DNA of 64,000 bases from Pontiella agarivorans (GCF_034531395.1 NZ_JARVCO010000006.1:107072-171071); one strand, 5' to 3'. Positions 42,993 through 53,345 are shown, numbered from the stretch's first letter. Notes: a model not told the origin generated them from the sequence alone. Made by a program: numbers and translations.

Positions 42993-43997
42993 ATGGGAAA
43001 TGAAAACGCAATCTACCGTGTACCAACCAACATCATCACCGGTTTTCTCGGCACCGGAAAAACCTCGGCGATTCTGCATCTGCTGAAAAACAAACCGTCC
43101 TCCGAAAAATGGGCGGTTCTGGTGAATGAATTCGGCGAAATCGGAGTCGATGGAAGTCTTTTCGAAGGACAGCACAGCCAGGAACAGGGTGTCTTTATCC
43201 GCGAAGTTCCCGGGGGCTGCATGTGCTGTACCGCCGGCCTGCCCATGCAGGTTGCCCTGAATGTGCTGCTCACTAAAGCACGCCCCGACCGGCTGCTGAT
43301 TGAACCGACCGGGCTCGGCCACCCCGTGGAGGTGCTCGGCGTACTCTCCGGCGAACATTATCAGGAAAGCCTCTCCATCCATAAAATTATAACCCTCGTG
43401 GATGCCCGGAACCTTTCCGATCCGCGCTATACGGACCACCAGACCTTTAACCAGCAGATTGCCATTGCCGACCTCATTGTCGGCAACAAAGCAGATCTCT
43501 ATCAGGATGAAGACCACAGCAAATTGGAGCACTATGCCGAACAGCATGGCGCGTCCCACGCGGAACTTCTGATTACTGAACAGGGCGTTCTGGAACCCGC
43601 ATGGCTTGAAGGACAGACCCAGGCAGCCGAAGCCGCGCATCATCACCATCATCATCACACCGACCGGCAGCCATCCATTAGCGACCTGCCGATTCCGGAA
43701 TCGGGATATCTTAAAGCGGAAAATCAAGGCGAAGGTTTCTGCAGCGTCGGCTGGCGCTTTACACCGTACCGGGTGTTTGACCGCAGCAAGCTGTTTTCTT
43801 TTTTCAGCGGACTGGATGCCGAACGCATGAAGGGGGTTTTTATTACTTCAAAAGGCATTTTCGGCTATAACCTGACGGCAGACGGCCTGACCGAAATACC
43901 CATGGATGAATGTGCGGAAAGCCGGATTGAAATCATTGCCCCCGAAATTGAATCCGGATGGGAAAAGCAACTGATGGAATGCATCACACCGGATTAA
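42993..43997 (+). CDS. CobW/COG0523 G3E GTPase, putative metal chaperone
   Basis: A 334-residue P-loop GTPase. Visible are Walker A GFLGTGKTS (about residues 17-25), the metal-binding CxCC in GGCMCCTAG, the Walker B-like LIEPTGLGHP, and the guanine motif NKAD. A run of seven histidines (AAHHHHHHHTD, about residue 212) and a C-terminal CobW_C domain complete it. Family members load zinc or cobalt onto client proteins under metal limitation; the His run supports a divalent-metal role. No Zur box was recognised upstream. The ribosome site is poor. It is followed by uup on the same strand. Confidence 0.9.
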   Translation: MGNENAIYRVPTNIITGFLGTGKTSAILHLLKNKPSSEKWAVLVNEFGEIGVDGSLFEGQHSQEQGVFIREVPGGCMCCTAGLPMQVALNVLLTKARPDRLLIEPTGLGHPVEVLGVLSGEHYQESLSIHKIITLVDARNLSDPRYTDHQTFNQQIAIADLIVGNKADLYQDEDHSKLEHYAEQHGASHAELLITEQGVLEPAWLEGQTQAAEAAHHHHHHHTDRQPSISDLPIPESGYLKAENQGEGFCSVGWRFTPYRVFDRSKLFSFFSGLDAERMKGVFITSKGIFGYNLTADGLTEIPMDECAESRIEIIAPEIESGWEKQLMECITPD

Positions 43998-44008
43998 TCC
44001 GTGCGGGA

Positions 44009-44026
44009 CCGCCCATGGACGGGCGG
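44009..44026 (+). other. GC-rich hairpin after the CobW gene
   Basis: CCGCCC (44009-44014) pairs with GGGCGG (44021-44026) around a six-base loop, 12 bases after the CobW stop. No T run follows, so its role is open. Confidence 0.4.
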
Positions 44027-44159
44027 GCGCGGACTCTTTCTGCTTTCCAAGGGCGGGAAAATCTGGAGAATGCGCGACTTTCTGCACCGCAGGATAAGGA
44101 CCGCGACGGGACATTCCCCGGCCCCGTAACGGATAACCCATAACGAAAACGAAAAAAAC

Positions 44160-45920
44160 ATGGCCCTGCTCAGTTTACAAAATATCCGGAAAGCCTTCGG
44201 CGGTCCCCAGTTGCTCAACGATGCCACCCTGCAGATCGAACGCGGCGAACGTATCTGTGTGGTCGGGCGCAACGGCGAGGGCAAATCCACCCTCCTCAAA
44301 ATTATCGATCAGACGCTCGAACCCGATGCCGGCGAAATGATTCGGCAACCCGGACTTAAAGTGCGGCGCCTGCGACAGAATGTGCCGAATGATATTTCCC
44401 AAACCATCGAAGAACTGGTGTTCCAGGGGCTGGAAAACGGGCACGACGACTATGAATCGCATCAGGCGGTCGACAAAGCCATCTCGCTGGTAAATCTGGA
44501 AAACGACCTGAAGTTCAACGCCCTGTCCGGCGGACAGAAACGCCGCGCCCTGCTGGCTCAGGCGCTGGTCTGCGAACCGGATATTCTGGTGCTCGACGAG
44601 CCGACCAACCATCTCGATATCGAATCGATCCAATGGTTGGAAAATTTCCTGCTGCGTTATAAAGGCACCCTGATTTTCGTGACGCACGACCGCTCGTTCC
44701 TGCGCAAACTGGCGACACGCATTGTCGAGCTGGACCGCGGCAACCTGCACTCGTGGGCCTGCGATTATGACACCTACCTGAAACGCAAACAGCAGCTGCT
44801 CGACGGCGAACAGGAGCAGTGGGCGCAGTTTGATAAAAAGCTGCAGCAGGAGGAAATCTGGATCCGTAAAGGCATCAAAGCACGGCGCACCCGCAACGAA
44901 GGTCGCGTCCGGGCGCTGGAAAAAATGCGCGAGGAACGCCGTGCCCGCCGCGTGCAGTCGGGTACGGTAAACCTGAAAACGGTCGAAGCCGGGATCTCGG
45001 GCCGGAAAGTGATTACGGGAAAAAATATCTCCTACGATTACGACGGAGCGCCCGTTATTTCCAATCTGGATGTGGAAATCATGCGCGGTGACAAAATCGG
45101 CATCATCGGTCCGAACGGCTGCGGAAAATCGACGCTGATCAAACTGCTGCTGAAACAGCTCGAGCCGAAAACCGGAACACTTGAACACGGCACCAAACTC
45201 GAAGTGGCCTATTTCGACCAGCACCGCGCAACCCTCGATGAAGATAAAACCGTAGCCGAAAATATTGCCGTCGATGAAACCATTACCATCGGGAACGTTA
45301 AAAAACATGTACTCGGCTATCTGCAGGATTTTCTGTTTTCACCCGATCGCGCGCGCTCGCCGGTATCGGTGCTTTCCGGCGGCGAACGCAACCGGCTGCT
45401 GCTGGCGAAACTGTTCACAAAACCCTGCAACGTACTCGTGCTTGACGAACCGACCAACGATCTCGATGTGGAGACGCTGGAACTGCTCGAAGAACTGCTG
45501 GCGGCCTATGAGGGCACCCTGCTGCTGGTCAGCCATGACCGCGCGTTTCTGAACAATGTGGTCACCGGCACGATGGTGTTCGAAGGCAGCGGAACGATCG
45601 GCGAATATGCCGGGGGCTATGATGACTGGCTCAGCCAGCGGGCTGAGGTTGAAAACCGCAAAACCGGAAATTCAAAGCCGGCCGAAAAAAAGGTCAGTAC
45701 CCGCAAGCTGACCAATAAAGAGCGGGAGGAACTCAAGAACCTGCCGAAACGGATCGAAGCGCTGGAAGCCGAACTCGAGAAGCTGCAGACCGCGATGACC
45801 GATCCGGCGTTCTACCAGAAACCGGCAGAGGACATTCAGGCGGCCACCGCCCGCGCCGAAGCCATTCCTCAGGAACTCGAAAAAAGTTTTGAACGCTGGG
45901 AAGAGCTGGAGCGTCTATGA
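44160..45920 (+). CDS. uup: ABC-F family ATPase Uup
   Basis: A 586-residue soluble ABC-F protein with two ATPase domains and no membrane part; the family acts on ribosomes (translation factors), and Uup also affects transposon excision. Domain 1 has Walker A GRNGEGKST, signature LSGGQKRR and Walker B ILVLDEPTNHLDI. Domain 2 has GPNGCGKST, LSGGERNR and VLVLDEPTNDLDV. The linker with LDRGNLHSWACDYDTYLKRK is typical of Uup. A C-terminal coiled coil (LKNLPKRIEALEAELEKLQ) is diagnostic for Uup versus EttA. A structured element follows directly after the stop. Confidence 0.94.
   Translation: MALLSLQNIRKAFGGPQLLNDATLQIERGERICVVGRNGEGKSTLLKIIDQTLEPDAGEMIRQPGLKVRRLRQNVPNDISQTIEELVFQGLENGHDDYESHQAVDKAISLVNLENDLKFNALSGGQKRRALLAQALVCEPDILVLDEPTNHLDIESIQWLENFLLRYKGTLIFVTHDRSFLRKLATRIVELDRGNLHSWACDYDTYLKRKQQLLDGEQEQWAQFDKKLQQEEIWIRKGIKARRTRNEGRVRALEKMREERRARRVQSGTVNLKTVEAGISGRKVITGKNISYDYDGAPVISNLDVEIMRGDKIGIIGPNGCGKSTLIKLLLKQLEPKTGTLEHGTKLEVAYFDQHRATLDEDKTVAENIAVDETITIGNVKKHVLGYLQDFLFSPDRARSPVSVLSGGERNRLLLAKLFTKPCNVLVLDEPTNDLDVETLELLEELLAAYEGTLLLVSHDRAFLNNVVTGTMVFEGSGTIGEYAGGYDDWLSQRAEVENRKTGNSKPAEKKVSTRKLTNKEREELKNLPKRIEALEAELEKLQTAMTDPAFYQKPAEDIQAATARAEAIPQELEKSFERWEELERL
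44421..44435. repeat. Palindrome copy TTCCA-GGGGC-TGGAA
   Basis: Exact copy inside uup, in the frame reading FQGLE. Confidence 0.9.
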
Positions 45921-45925
45921 AAGCA

Positions 45926-46037
45926 AACCACGGAATCACAGGATACTGCCACCCCCCTTTGGCACCTCCTGTGAGGAAGTGTGACACTTGGGGCCACGAG
46001 GTCAGGTCACACTTCACCATCCGTGGTTTAATTTTTT
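45926..46037 (+). other. Nested inverted repeats forming a three-way junction, with T-rich tail
   Basis: The outer stem AAACCACGGA (45926-45935) pairs perfectly with TCCGTGGTTT (46021-46030). Inside are two hairpins. One is TCACAGGA/TCCTGTGA (45937-45944, 45968-45975), extended by TGCCA/TGGCA (45948-45952, 45961-45965). The other is GAAGTGTGAC/GTCACACTTC (45977-45986, 46007-46016). AATTTTTTAT follows. It may be the uup terminator, a structured RNA, or a folded repeat of the accacgaa type. Confidence 0.75.
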
Positions 46038-46143
46038 ATACCGGTTTTCCGGCGGGGATACATTTCGGGGCTATTGGGCTTTCCGGACAGCCTGATTAAC
46101 GGTTAACTGATCTCCATTAACTGTTGAACCGAAGGTTCAAACT

Positions 46144-46434
46144 ATGAAACGGCTCATCTGGAACAGGCACACCAAACTCATCGCGAAACACGTGGCAGGC
46201 TGGTTCTGCATCATCGTCGGCCTCATCATGTGCATCACCCCGGGTCAGGGACTGCTGACCATTCTGCTGGGCGTCTACCTGCTGGCCGATGAAATTCCAC
46301 TGTTTGGAAAAATCCGCGACTATCTCGAACGCCGGTTCCCCAAAGCCGCCGCCTTTGTTCATCGCCAGCGCCGGAAACTCACTGAAAAATTCGGCCGGAA
46401 AACGACGCCCGATGATCCGGCTAATGACGGATGA
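46144..46434 (+). CDS. Small membrane protein, PGPGW type
   Basis: A 96-residue inner-membrane protein. A basic N-terminus precedes a hydrophobic stretch interrupted by the family turn: [20 protein letters not shown], then [19 protein letters not shown], and a long basic cytoplasmic tail. The TPGQG turn between two helices resembles the putative transmembrane PGPGW family. Function unknown. Its 3' end overlaps the 3' end of the convergent sugar porter by 14 bases. A palindrome copy encodes P-L-F-G. Confidence 0.75.
   Translation: MKRLIWNRHTKLIAKHVAGWFCIIVGLIMCITPGQGLLTILLGVYLLADEIPLFGKIRDYLERRFPKAAAFVHRQRRKLTEKFGRKTTPDDPANDG
46295..46309. repeat. Palindrome copy TTCCA-CTGTT-TGGAA
   Basis: Exact copy inside the small membrane protein gene, read as P-L-F-G. 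One of two copies with C instead of R at position 6. Confidence 0.88.
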
Positions 46435-47821
46435 ATTCCTTTTCCAGCTCTTCTATGGTCCGCCCTTTGGTTTCGGGCAGGAAGAAAAAATAAAACGGCA
46501 GCGAAACCACCACGATGGCTGCAAAAATGAAGAAGATGAAATGCGTAGGCATCGCCGCCTGCATCATCGGGAACAGTTGCGTGACCAGGGCACTGGTGAG
46601 CCAGATGGCGATACTCGCCACCGAAATCGCCATTCCCCGAATCCGGTTCGGAAATACCTCTGAAATAAAAACAAACTTCACCGGCCCGACGGCACAGGCA
46701 AATGAGGCAATGAACCCGTTGACCGCAATCACCACCGGTATCCCCATGCTGTCTCTGTAAAACAGTACACCGAGCAGCAGATGCGAAATCAGCATACCGA
46801 CGGAGCCGATAATCAGCAGCTTTCTGCGGCCCAGCAGATCCATAAAAAACAGGGCAAAAACAGTGGCGCCCATATTGGCGAGACCGATCGTCAGCGAACT
46901 GCCCAGCGCTGCACCGGTGGTAAAACCGGCCGCTTCAAAAATCTTCGGCGCATAGTAAAGCACGGCGGCGATACCGCAGGCTTCAGCAAAAAAACAGACC
47001 AGCATGGAGAGCACCAGCGGCCGGCAGAGCCGGGCGGTGAAAAGGTCATACAGATGAACATCAGACTCAATTCGGATGGCTTCCTGAATCTCAGCGGACA
47101 CCTCCTGCCCCCGTTCCGGTCCGTTGATCCGCTGCAGAACGGCCAGCCCTTTTTTCACACGTTCATTTTTAATCAGCCAGCGCGGGGTTTCCGGCAGAAA
47201 GGCCGTGCAACCCAGAAACAGAATGCCGGGAACCGCCTCTGCCGCAAACATGAAACGCCAGTACTGATCCACCGCAAACCATTTCCAGACTTCGGAAAAT
47301 GCGGTATTCCCGGCGTGGGTTTCGGCATAGACGAAGATTTTCCAGTTTACGAGCAGGCAGACCACAATGCCGATGGTAATGGTAAACTGATACAGCGTAA
47401 CCAGCCCGCCGCGATATTTTTCCGGGGCCACTTCCGAGATATAAAGCGGACAGACCATGGTGGCCGCACCAATACCCATGCCGCCGATAACACGGGCCAG
47501 AATCAGCTGCATGGCACCGCTGGCCAGACCGCTCCACACCGCAGAGATAAAGATCAGAACTGAAGCCAGAATAATCAGTGATTTCCGCCCGGATTTATCG
47601 GCAATAAAACCGGAGCAGAAAGAGCCGATCCCGCAGCCCAGCAGAGTACTGCTGACAAAGAAGCCGGTCTGGGTCGGGGTAAACATAAACAGGTCGGTTA
47701 CCTCCGAGGTCGTGCCGGATACCACGATGACATCATATCCGAACAGGATACCGCCTGCCCCCGCCACCAGGCAGATAAACCATAAATACAGTTTCGACCC
47801 GGCTTCTTTGACGTCACTCAT
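46421..47821 (-). CDS. MFS sugar porter
   Basis: Proton-coupled sugar transporter of the sugar-porter family (XylE/GLUT type), 466 residues with 12 membrane helices. Diagnostic motifs are present: [17 protein letters not shown] in helix 1, [13 protein letters not shown] after helix 2, [11 protein letters not shown] after helix 6, [12 protein letters not shown] after helix 8 and [16 protein letters not shown] at the end. The substrate is unknown; the neighbouring GH29 and uronate genes suggest a hexose, fucose or uronic acid. The ATG at 47821 is one base from the stop of the UroD-like gene, with AAGGGG upstream, so they share an operon. Confidence 0.92.
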   Translation of the reverse strand: MSDVKEAGSKLYLWFICLVAGAGGILFGYDVIVVSGTTSEVTDLFMFTPTQTGFFVSSTLLGCGIGSFCSGFIADKSGRKSLIILASVLIFISAVWSGLASGAMQLILARVIGGMGIGAATMVCPLYISEVAPEKYRGGLVTLYQFTITIGIVVCLLVNWKIFVYAETHAGNTAFSEVWKWFAVDQYWRFMFAAEAVPGILFLGCTAFLPETPRWLIKNERVKKGLAVLQRINGPERGQEVSAEIQEAIRIESDVHLYDLFTARLCRPLVLSMLVCFFAEACGIAAVLYYAPKIFEAAGFTTGAALGSSLTIGLANMGATVFALFFMDLLGRRKLLIIGSVGMLISHLLLGVLFYRDSMGIPVVIAVNGFIASFACAVGPVKFVFISEVFPNRIRGMAISVASIAIWLTSALVTQLFPMMQAAMPTHFIFFIFAAIVVVSLPFYFFFLPETKGRTIEELEKEFIRH

Positions 47822-47822
47822 G

Positions 47823-48857
47823 TCATTTCCCCTTAACCGCATTCAGCAACGCTTCGATGTTGGCCGGCGGAATATCCGGAAGAATCGCCTCATGGCTCGG
47901 CGAAATCACCAGGCCGGTCGGAAAAACCGACCTCAGCTCATTCACCTTTTCGGCCACTTCTTCGGGTGTTCCGTTCACCAACAGGTTCTGCGCATCCACA
48001 CCGCCGCAGAATGCCACCTTATCGCCGAATTTATCCTTCAGTCCCTGCGGCTCCATTCCGGCCGCCAGAGCCTGAATCGGGTGCACCACATCCACGCCGC
48101 TTTCAATGAGATCCGGAATAATATCCGCAACCGCACCGCACGAGTGATAAATCACTTTCAGGCCATACGACTTCGCCTGCTCAATCAGCCGGATATTGCT
48201 CGGAGTCACGAACTCATGCAGCAGCTCCGGCGAAACCATCAGCCCCTGCTGGCTGCCCATATCGTTTCCGATCAGCACCGCATGAATCTTATCCGCCACG
48301 GCTTCATAGAAAATTTTATTCGCTTCCATGTAGAAATCGGTACAGCGGTTAATGACCGCATGGTACATCTCCGGCGAGTCGTACATCATCATCATCGCCT
48401 CCTCCATGCCGAAAGCCGCGTTGGTATCCTGAAAATGTGATGACCATAGAATCGCCATCCGTGCCCGGTCCTCCGGCAGCTCATCCACCAGCTTCCGGCA
48501 GAGATCCGGATCTATATATTTCGATGGATCCGGCCAGTCGAAATCATTCACCCGCGCCGGATCCTCCACCCCTTGGAAAAATCCCGTTTCACCCAGCGTC
48601 CGCTCTTCGTTATCCAGTTTCCCATGGTTGGAAAAATCAAGCGCCATATGGATGGCATCGGCCGACGGAGAATGGTACGGCATCTCCAGGGTAACGACAT
48701 CGTCGTCCAGCTTCAGGCTCATCTCCGTGATACTGCTGACGCCGAAATAGCTGAACAGGCCTTCGAGCGCCGCCTCGGTCGGCTCGCCCATCCAACTGGC
48801 CGGCCGATCCACCGGCTTGCGCTCGATCGTGTTGATAAAACGTTCAATATGATTCAT
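47823..48857 (-). CDS. Uroporphyrinogen decarboxylase-like (URO-D superfamily) protein
   Basis: A 344-residue TIM-barrel of the URO-D/methyltransferase superfamily. It starts [20 protein letters not shown], continues with [21 protein letters not shown] and [25 protein letters not shown], then [35 protein letters not shown] split over two strands. The H-x-C-G (HSCG) and the late [10 protein letters not shown] are typical of the MtaA/CmuA-type methyl-transfer branch rather than of heme HemE. HemE substrate residues were not evident. In a sugar operon (fucosidase, sugar porter) I infer a catabolic role, possibly on a methylated substrate, but this is untested. The ATG at 48857 is preferred over the 40-residue extension. 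Confidence 0.82.
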   Translation of the reverse strand: MNHIERFINTIERKPVDRPASWMGEPTEAALEGLFSYFGVSSITEMSLKLDDDVVTLEMPYHSPSADAIHMALDFSNHGKLDNEERTLGETGFFQGVEDPARVNDFDWPDPSKYIDPDLCRKLVDELPEDRARMAILWSSHFQDTNAAFGMEEAMMMMYDSPEMYHAVINRCTDFYMEANKIFYEAVADKIHAVLIGNDMGSQQGLMVSPELLHEFVTPSNIRLIEQAKSYGLKVIYHSCGAVADIIPDLIESGVDVVHPIQALAAGMEPQGLKDKFGDKVAFCGGVDAQNLLVNGTPEEVAEKVNELRSVFPTGLVISPSHEAILPDIPPANIEALLNAVKGK

Positions 48858-48889
48858 GGCTGACTTCCTTTCCCCTGTTGTTTCCAGTT

Positions 48890-50371
48890 CTAACGCATAA
48901 TCCGAAAGACATAAGCATGCGCACACGGTTTCCTTTGCGGGAGCCGGATATCCAGCGATAAAGCCTGACGCTCCCACTGCAGCGCCCCCCGGTGACCCAC
49001 CAGCTCAACCCCCGTGATTTCACCGTTATACAGCGCTTTCCCAAACCGTTCGACCGACAGCGTACCCGACTCCGGCCAGCCGAACGCAATGGCATACAAC
49101 TGTCCGTCCCGCTCCGTGAACCGAATATCCTCGGCAGTAAAACCGGAAAAATTTTGATCCGCCAAATGGCCCACTTTGGTTTCAGTCGGCCCTTCTCCGT
49201 AATAGATCCACGGACGGCTTTCATAAATCGCCTCGCCGTTCAGCTTCAACCATGCCCCCATTTCCCGCAGAATCCGCTGCTGCTCTGCCGGAATCGATCC
49301 ATCCGGATGCGGTGCCATATTCAACAGCAGACATCCGTTTTTACTGACAATATCCACGAGATCATGAATCAACCGGTCGGTGCTGTAATATTCGATATCC
49401 CGCGACCACGACCACGTTCCAGGCGAAATTGATGTATCCGTCAGCCACGGCTCCGGATAAATTTCCGGCATGCGGGAGCGTTCAAGATCAACGGTTCCGA
49501 CGCCCAGCGGAAAGTCAGGACGCTTGAAGGTCAGCACAAATTCCTGCCCGCGCGCATCGGCTTTGTTATAGGCAAAGGCGAGCATGTTCTGGCGGATCGT
49601 TTCGGAAAGAATCTGAATGCGGTTATCGAACCAGAGCAGGTCCGGGGAATAACCGTCCACCACTTCCTTCACTTTTTCCAGCCACACCTGCTCCCACACG
49701 GGATACGGCATCGGCAAAGCGCCGCTCGACCATCCTTTTGAGCTTTTCAGCCGTTGCGCGGTTTCGGGGAGTTTCGGCCCATAAAGCGAAGCATTTGCCG
49801 GATCGGCGCAATCGGTTCCTTCCTGCCAGGTCGGAAACCAGCCCCACAGCCAGGAATGGTGCAGACTCACCACATATTTCAGGCCCCGCTTGCGCACCGC
49901 CTTTTCCAGCTCGGCCACCACATCGCGCTTCGGGCCCATGTCGGCCGCGTTCCACGGATTAACCTTCGACGCCCACATGGAAAAACCGTCGGCATGCTCC
50001 CCCGCCGGGCCGCCGAAACGGGCACCGGCGTCCACCATCAGCTCCGCCCACTCATCGGCATTGAATTTTTCACCGGTGAACATCGGTACAAAATCCTTGT
50101 ACCCGAATTCATCGAGCGGCCCGTAATTTTCCTCATGAAAGCGACGGTTCGGATGACCGGCTTTATACATATTCCGGCCATACCAGTCGCTGTTGCCCGG
50201 GGCGCCGGGAACCGAATAGACCCCCCAGTGCGCATAAATCCCGAACTTCGCATCCTGAAACCATTCGGGGCATTCATACTGCCGCAACGAATTCCAGGTG
50301 GGCTCAAATTTTTCCGCAGCGGCCCCCAGCGCCAACCCGGCCACAACCAGACACCTCAAAAATCTCATCAT
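48890..50371 (-). CDS. Alpha-L-fucosidase, glycoside hydrolase family 29
   Basis: A 493-residue exported retaining alpha-L-fucosidase. The signal peptide is [20 protein letters not shown]. The GH29 catalytic barrel shows [24 protein letters not shown]-like [33 protein letters not shown], and the nucleophile strand [11 protein letters not shown] (the Asp of WFD). [19 protein letters not shown] and [10 protein letters not shown] are also typical. A C-terminal beta-sandwich follows. GGAG is positioned upstream of the double ATG. Substrates would be fucosylated glycans or fucoidan fragments; no sulfatase is in the window. It heads the GH29/UroD-like/sugar-porter set. Confidence 0.93.
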   Translation of the reverse strand: MMRFLRCLVVAGLALGAAAEKFEPTWNSLRQYECPEWFQDAKFGIYAHWGVYSVPGAPGNSDWYGRNMYKAGHPNRRFHEENYGPLDEFGYKDFVPMFTGEKFNADEWAELMVDAGARFGGPAGEHADGFSMWASKVNPWNAADMGPKRDVVAELEKAVRKRGLKYVVSLHHSWLWGWFPTWQEGTDCADPANASLYGPKLPETAQRLKSSKGWSSGALPMPYPVWEQVWLEKVKEVVDGYSPDLLWFDNRIQILSETIRQNMLAFAYNKADARGQEFVLTFKRPDFPLGVGTVDLERSRMPEIYPEPWLTDTSISPGTWSWSRDIEYYSTDRLIHDLVDIVSKNGCLLLNMAPHPDGSIPAEQQRILREMGAWLKLNGEAIYESRPWIYYGEGPTETKVGHLADQNFSGFTAEDIRFTERDGQLYAIAFGWPESGTLSVERFGKALYNGEITGVELVGHRGALQWERQALSLDIRLPQRKPCAHAYVFRIMR

Positions 50372-50544
50372 CCTTCTCCGTCAAATGAAGTGGGCACACG
50401 ACGCGCCGCTTCTTATTCATTAACGGAAAAGTGTTCGGTATTTTAAGGGTTCTGTCTATGTCTGCCGCTGTTGGCCTTATGTCTGATTCTGTCAGAACTG
50501 CCCGATCAGGAACCGGAACATGGCTCTTTCGACCAGCACCGGAA

Positions 50545-51951
50545 CTAGACCTCGATACCGAAGTATTCCACCGCGTTGTTATAGCAGATATTTTCCACCA
50601 TTGATCCCAGCAGATCCATATCGGCCGGCAGCTCCCCGTTTTCCACATCGCTGCCCAGCAGATTGCAGAGAATCCGACGGAAATATTCATGACGCGGATA
50701 CGACATAAAACTGCGCGAATCGGTCAGCATTCCGACAAACCGGCTCAACAGCCCCAGCAGCGAAAGCGCATTCATCTGCTTCTCCATGCCGTCTTTCTGA
50801 TCCAGGAACCACCACCCGGAACCAAACTGCATTTTTCCGGGAAATGAACCGTCCTGATAGTTTCCAATCATCGTGGCAAACAGCTCGTTGTCCGCCGGAT
50901 TAATGTTATAGAGAATCGATTTTGCCAGCTGATCCGAAGCATCCAGCCGGTCCAGCAACTTGATAAATCCGGGCCCCTGACGGTAATCTGCAATCGAATC
51001 AAAACCGGTATCCGGCCCCAGTGCATTAAACAGACGGGTATTATTATTCCGGAACACCCCCACATGAAACTGTTGCGCCCAACCGCGCGAATGATTCATC
51101 TTCGCCGCTTCATACAAAAATGCGCCCAGAAATTTATCCTGCTCCTCCCCGGTCACCGTTTTGCCGCTCATCACTTTGCTGAAAATGGCATCCAGTTCTG
51201 CCGGAGTGGCTTCCGCATCCGGAATGTACGCCACCCCGTGGTCCGAAAGGCGGCAGCCGGCCGCGTGAAAATAACCGTGACGCGCATCAACGGCCCCCAC
51301 CAGATCCTCAAAACGTTTAATCGTCTGCCCCGTCACATTTTCCAGACGTTGGATGTAGGCCGAATAGACCTCGGGGTCGCTCAGATTTGCTGCTTTATCC
51401 GGCCGGAACGTCGGCAGCATTTTAACCTCAAAACCCTCGGCGGCCACCTGCTTATGGAAGTGCAGATCATCCACCGGATCATCCGTCGTACAAACCACCT
51501 TAACGTTCATTTTACGCATCAAATTGCGCGCACTGAATTCCGGCGTCTGCAGCTTGGCCGTGCACTCTTCATAAATCGCATCGGCGGTAGCCGGACTCAA
51601 CAGCGTATCAATGTCAAAATAACGCTGCAGCTCGAGATGTGTCCAATGATAGAGCGGATTGCGCAGCGTCTGCGGAACCGTCGCCGCCCAGGCATCGAAT
51701 TTTTCTTTCCAGGAGGAATCCCCCGTGCAGTATTTTTCCTTCACCCCGTTCGTGCGCATGGCCCGCCATTTATAGTGATCGCCCCCCAGCCAGATTTCCG
51801 CCAGGTTTTCATACTGCTTATCCTCGGCCACTTCCTGCGGCGGAAGATGGCAGTGATAATCATAAATCGGCATGTCCTTGGCATACTCGTGATACAGCTT
51901 AATCGCCGTTTTCGTTCGGAGGAGGAAATCCTCATCCATAAATTTTTTCAT
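50545..51951 (-). CDS. uxaC: Uronate (glucuronate) isomerase
   Basis: Isomerises D-glucuronate to D-fructuronate and D-galacturonate to D-tagaturonate. The 468 residues align along their length with E. coli UxaC: the metal motif MPIYDYHCHLPPQEVAED, WLGGDHYKWRAMRTNGV, NPLYHWTHLELQRYFDI, RGWAQQFHVGVFRNNN, GSGWWFLDQKDGMEKQMN and FVGMLTDSRSFMSYPRHEYF. The start at 51951 gives the family N-terminus (FMDEDFLL). It lies three bases after the LarA-like gene on the same strand, so they are one transcript. Confidence 0.97.
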   Translation of the reverse strand: MKKFMDEDFLLRTKTAIKLYHEYAKDMPIYDYHCHLPPQEVAEDKQYENLAEIWLGGDHYKWRAMRTNGVKEKYCTGDSSWKEKFDAWAATVPQTLRNPLYHWTHLELQRYFDIDTLLSPATADAIYEECTAKLQTPEFSARNLMRKMNVKVVCTTDDPVDDLHFHKQVAAEGFEVKMLPTFRPDKAANLSDPEVYSAYIQRLENVTGQTIKRFEDLVGAVDARHGYFHAAGCRLSDHGVAYIPDAEATPAELDAIFSKVMSGKTVTGEEQDKFLGAFLYEAAKMNHSRGWAQQFHVGVFRNNNTRLFNALGPDTGFDSIADYRQGPGFIKLLDRLDASDQLAKSILYNINPADNELFATMIGNYQDGSFPGKMQFGSGWWFLDQKDGMEKQMNALSLLGLLSRFVGMLTDSRSFMSYPRHEYFRRILCNLLGSDVENGELPADMDLLGSMVENICYNNAVEYFGIEV

Positions 51952-51954
51952 CGC

Positions 51955-53274
51955 TTACTCCTTAAATTTGTCCTTAAACGCCCAGAGCCCCAGCGCCGGA
52001 TTGGAAATATAGAAAATCTCTTCTCCGTCCGGCAGGATGTTCCAGCCGTCCTTAAGAACAGCGGGATCATACCGCGCCGCCATCTCATCATAGGCCGCCG
52101 CCTTGAATCCAACCGACCGCACTTCATCCAGCGTCACCTCACGGCCCGGACAATATGTAATCGCAAAACGTCCCTCCGACGAACCGTGAATCAGATGCGC
52201 CGCCGCTCCCAGATTGGAACGCAGCTCCTCATCCTCTTCCACATGCTTCAGCGTCGCCGGCGTTCCGCAATAGCCGAATTTACGAATCAGTTTATCAATC
52301 GTGGGGTCTTCGCCGAACTCCTTCAGTGCCGGAGCCAGTACAATCAGCTCCCCGTCATCCGCAATCGCCATACGGGTACGGTAGACCGACTTGTTGCCCA
52401 GCCAGGTGCTCTGAAACTCGTGCGGATCCAGATAAACCACCACTTTCTTCGGCTCCCGGTCCAGCAATGTAATGTTCACCGCGCGCGCCAGTTTGCAGGC
52501 CTCCTCGAAAACAGTCACATCCTCGCCGGCAAAAAAACCGCGCATGTGCATTTCGCCGGAATCATAATCCTGCTCCATCACCGTCAGAATATACGTGATC
52601 GGCAGGTCCGCAAGATAGGTCGCCACCGCATGATTAAACAGCCGTCGCACCGGCGAATCCGTCTGCCCCAGAATATTTTCAATGCCGGCCACCGCACCGA
52701 GAAAATGTGATTTATTGATAATGTCCGATCCCCCGGCACCGACCACAATATTCTTGGTATAGTTGGCCATGCCCACCACCTCATGCGGCACCACCTGGCC
52801 GATCGAAAGAATCAGGTCATAACCGTCAAACAGCATCCGATTGACTTCCACGCCGACCGTATAATTCACCTTCCCATCAGAAAGTTCAGCAAGCATATCA
52901 CCGGAAATTTCGCCTTTTCGAACCACCTCATTCCGCCAATCGTGCACCTTGAAAGCATCCAGCGGAATCTGCTCACCGAACATCATCCGCAGCTGTGCAT
53001 CCGTCATCGGATTATGCGTTCCAAGCGTTGGAAGAATATCCACCTCAACGCCGTCAGCCGTCAGCTTTTCATACACCATTGCCGTAATCGGACCGGCCAT
53101 CGAATTCAACCGCGTGTGATCCGGCGGCAGCAGCAGCACCCGCCGCCCCGCTGAAGACCGCGGCTCGGCACACCTGCGCAGGTGTGCAGTTCCGGAAGCC
53201 TCCAGCGTCTGAAAAACCAGATCCCGCAACTCATCCTGAGAAATGGAGATGTCTTCACCATATGTACTGATCAT
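51955..53274 (-). CDS. LarA-like nickel-dependent racemase/epimerase
   Basis: A 439-residue member of the LarA (lactate racemase) family, whose founders use a nickel-pincer nucleotide to invert alpha-hydroxy acids. Visible are the N-terminal nucleotide-binding part (LLLPPDHTRLNSMAG, LPTLGTHNPMTDAQL), the histidine in AFKVHDWRNE, GQVVPHEVVGMANYTKNIVV, and the C-terminal domain with GRFAITYCPG. Relatives include aldonate 2-epimerases. Between UxaC and Gnd, I infer epimerisation of mannonate and gluconate or a similar aldonate. The nickel-pincer genes larB, larC and larE are not in the window. Confidence 0.82.
   Translation of the reverse strand: MISTYGEDISISQDELRDLVFQTLEASGTAHLRRCAEPRSSAGRRVLLLPPDHTRLNSMAGPITAMVYEKLTADGVEVDILPTLGTHNPMTDAQLRMMFGEQIPLDAFKVHDWRNEVVRKGEISGDMLAELSDGKVNYTVGVEVNRMLFDGYDLILSIGQVVPHEVVGMANYTKNIVVGAGGSDIINKSHFLGAVAGIENILGQTDSPVRRLFNHAVATYLADLPITYILTVMEQDYDSGEMHMRGFFAGEDVTVFEEACKLARAVNITLLDREPKKVVVYLDPHEFQSTWLGNKSVYRTRMAIADDGELIVLAPALKEFGEDPTIDKLIRKFGYCGTPATLKHVEEDEELRSNLGAAAHLIHGSSEGRFAITYCPGREVTLDEVRSVGFKAAAYDEMAARYDPAVLKDGWNILPDGEEIFYISNPALGLWAFKDKFKE
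53019..53033. repeat. Palindrome copy TTCCA-AGCGT-TGGAA
   Basis: Exact copy inside the LarA-like gene; the coding strand reads P-T-L-G within the conserved LPTLGTHN segment. Confidence 0.9.
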
Positions 53275-53303
53275 AATAATTCCCGATAGTTGACGGAACA
53301 GCT

Positions 53304-53334
53304 CGCTTCGTCACCGGTATTCGGCGACGAAGCG
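53304..53334 (-). other. Hairpin in the gnd-larA-like spacer
   Basis: CGCTTCGTC (53304-53312) pairs with GACGAAGCG (53326-53334). No T run follows, so RNA processing or differential expression within the operon is more likely than termination. Confidence 0.5.
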
Positions 53335-53345
53335 GAGAGGAATAT

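Noticed and set aside
46421..46434. 14-base overlap of convergent gene ends as an assembly error
   Set aside because: Both C-termini look natural (basic tail of the small membrane protein; [12 protein letters not shown] end of the porter), and short convergent overlaps are common.
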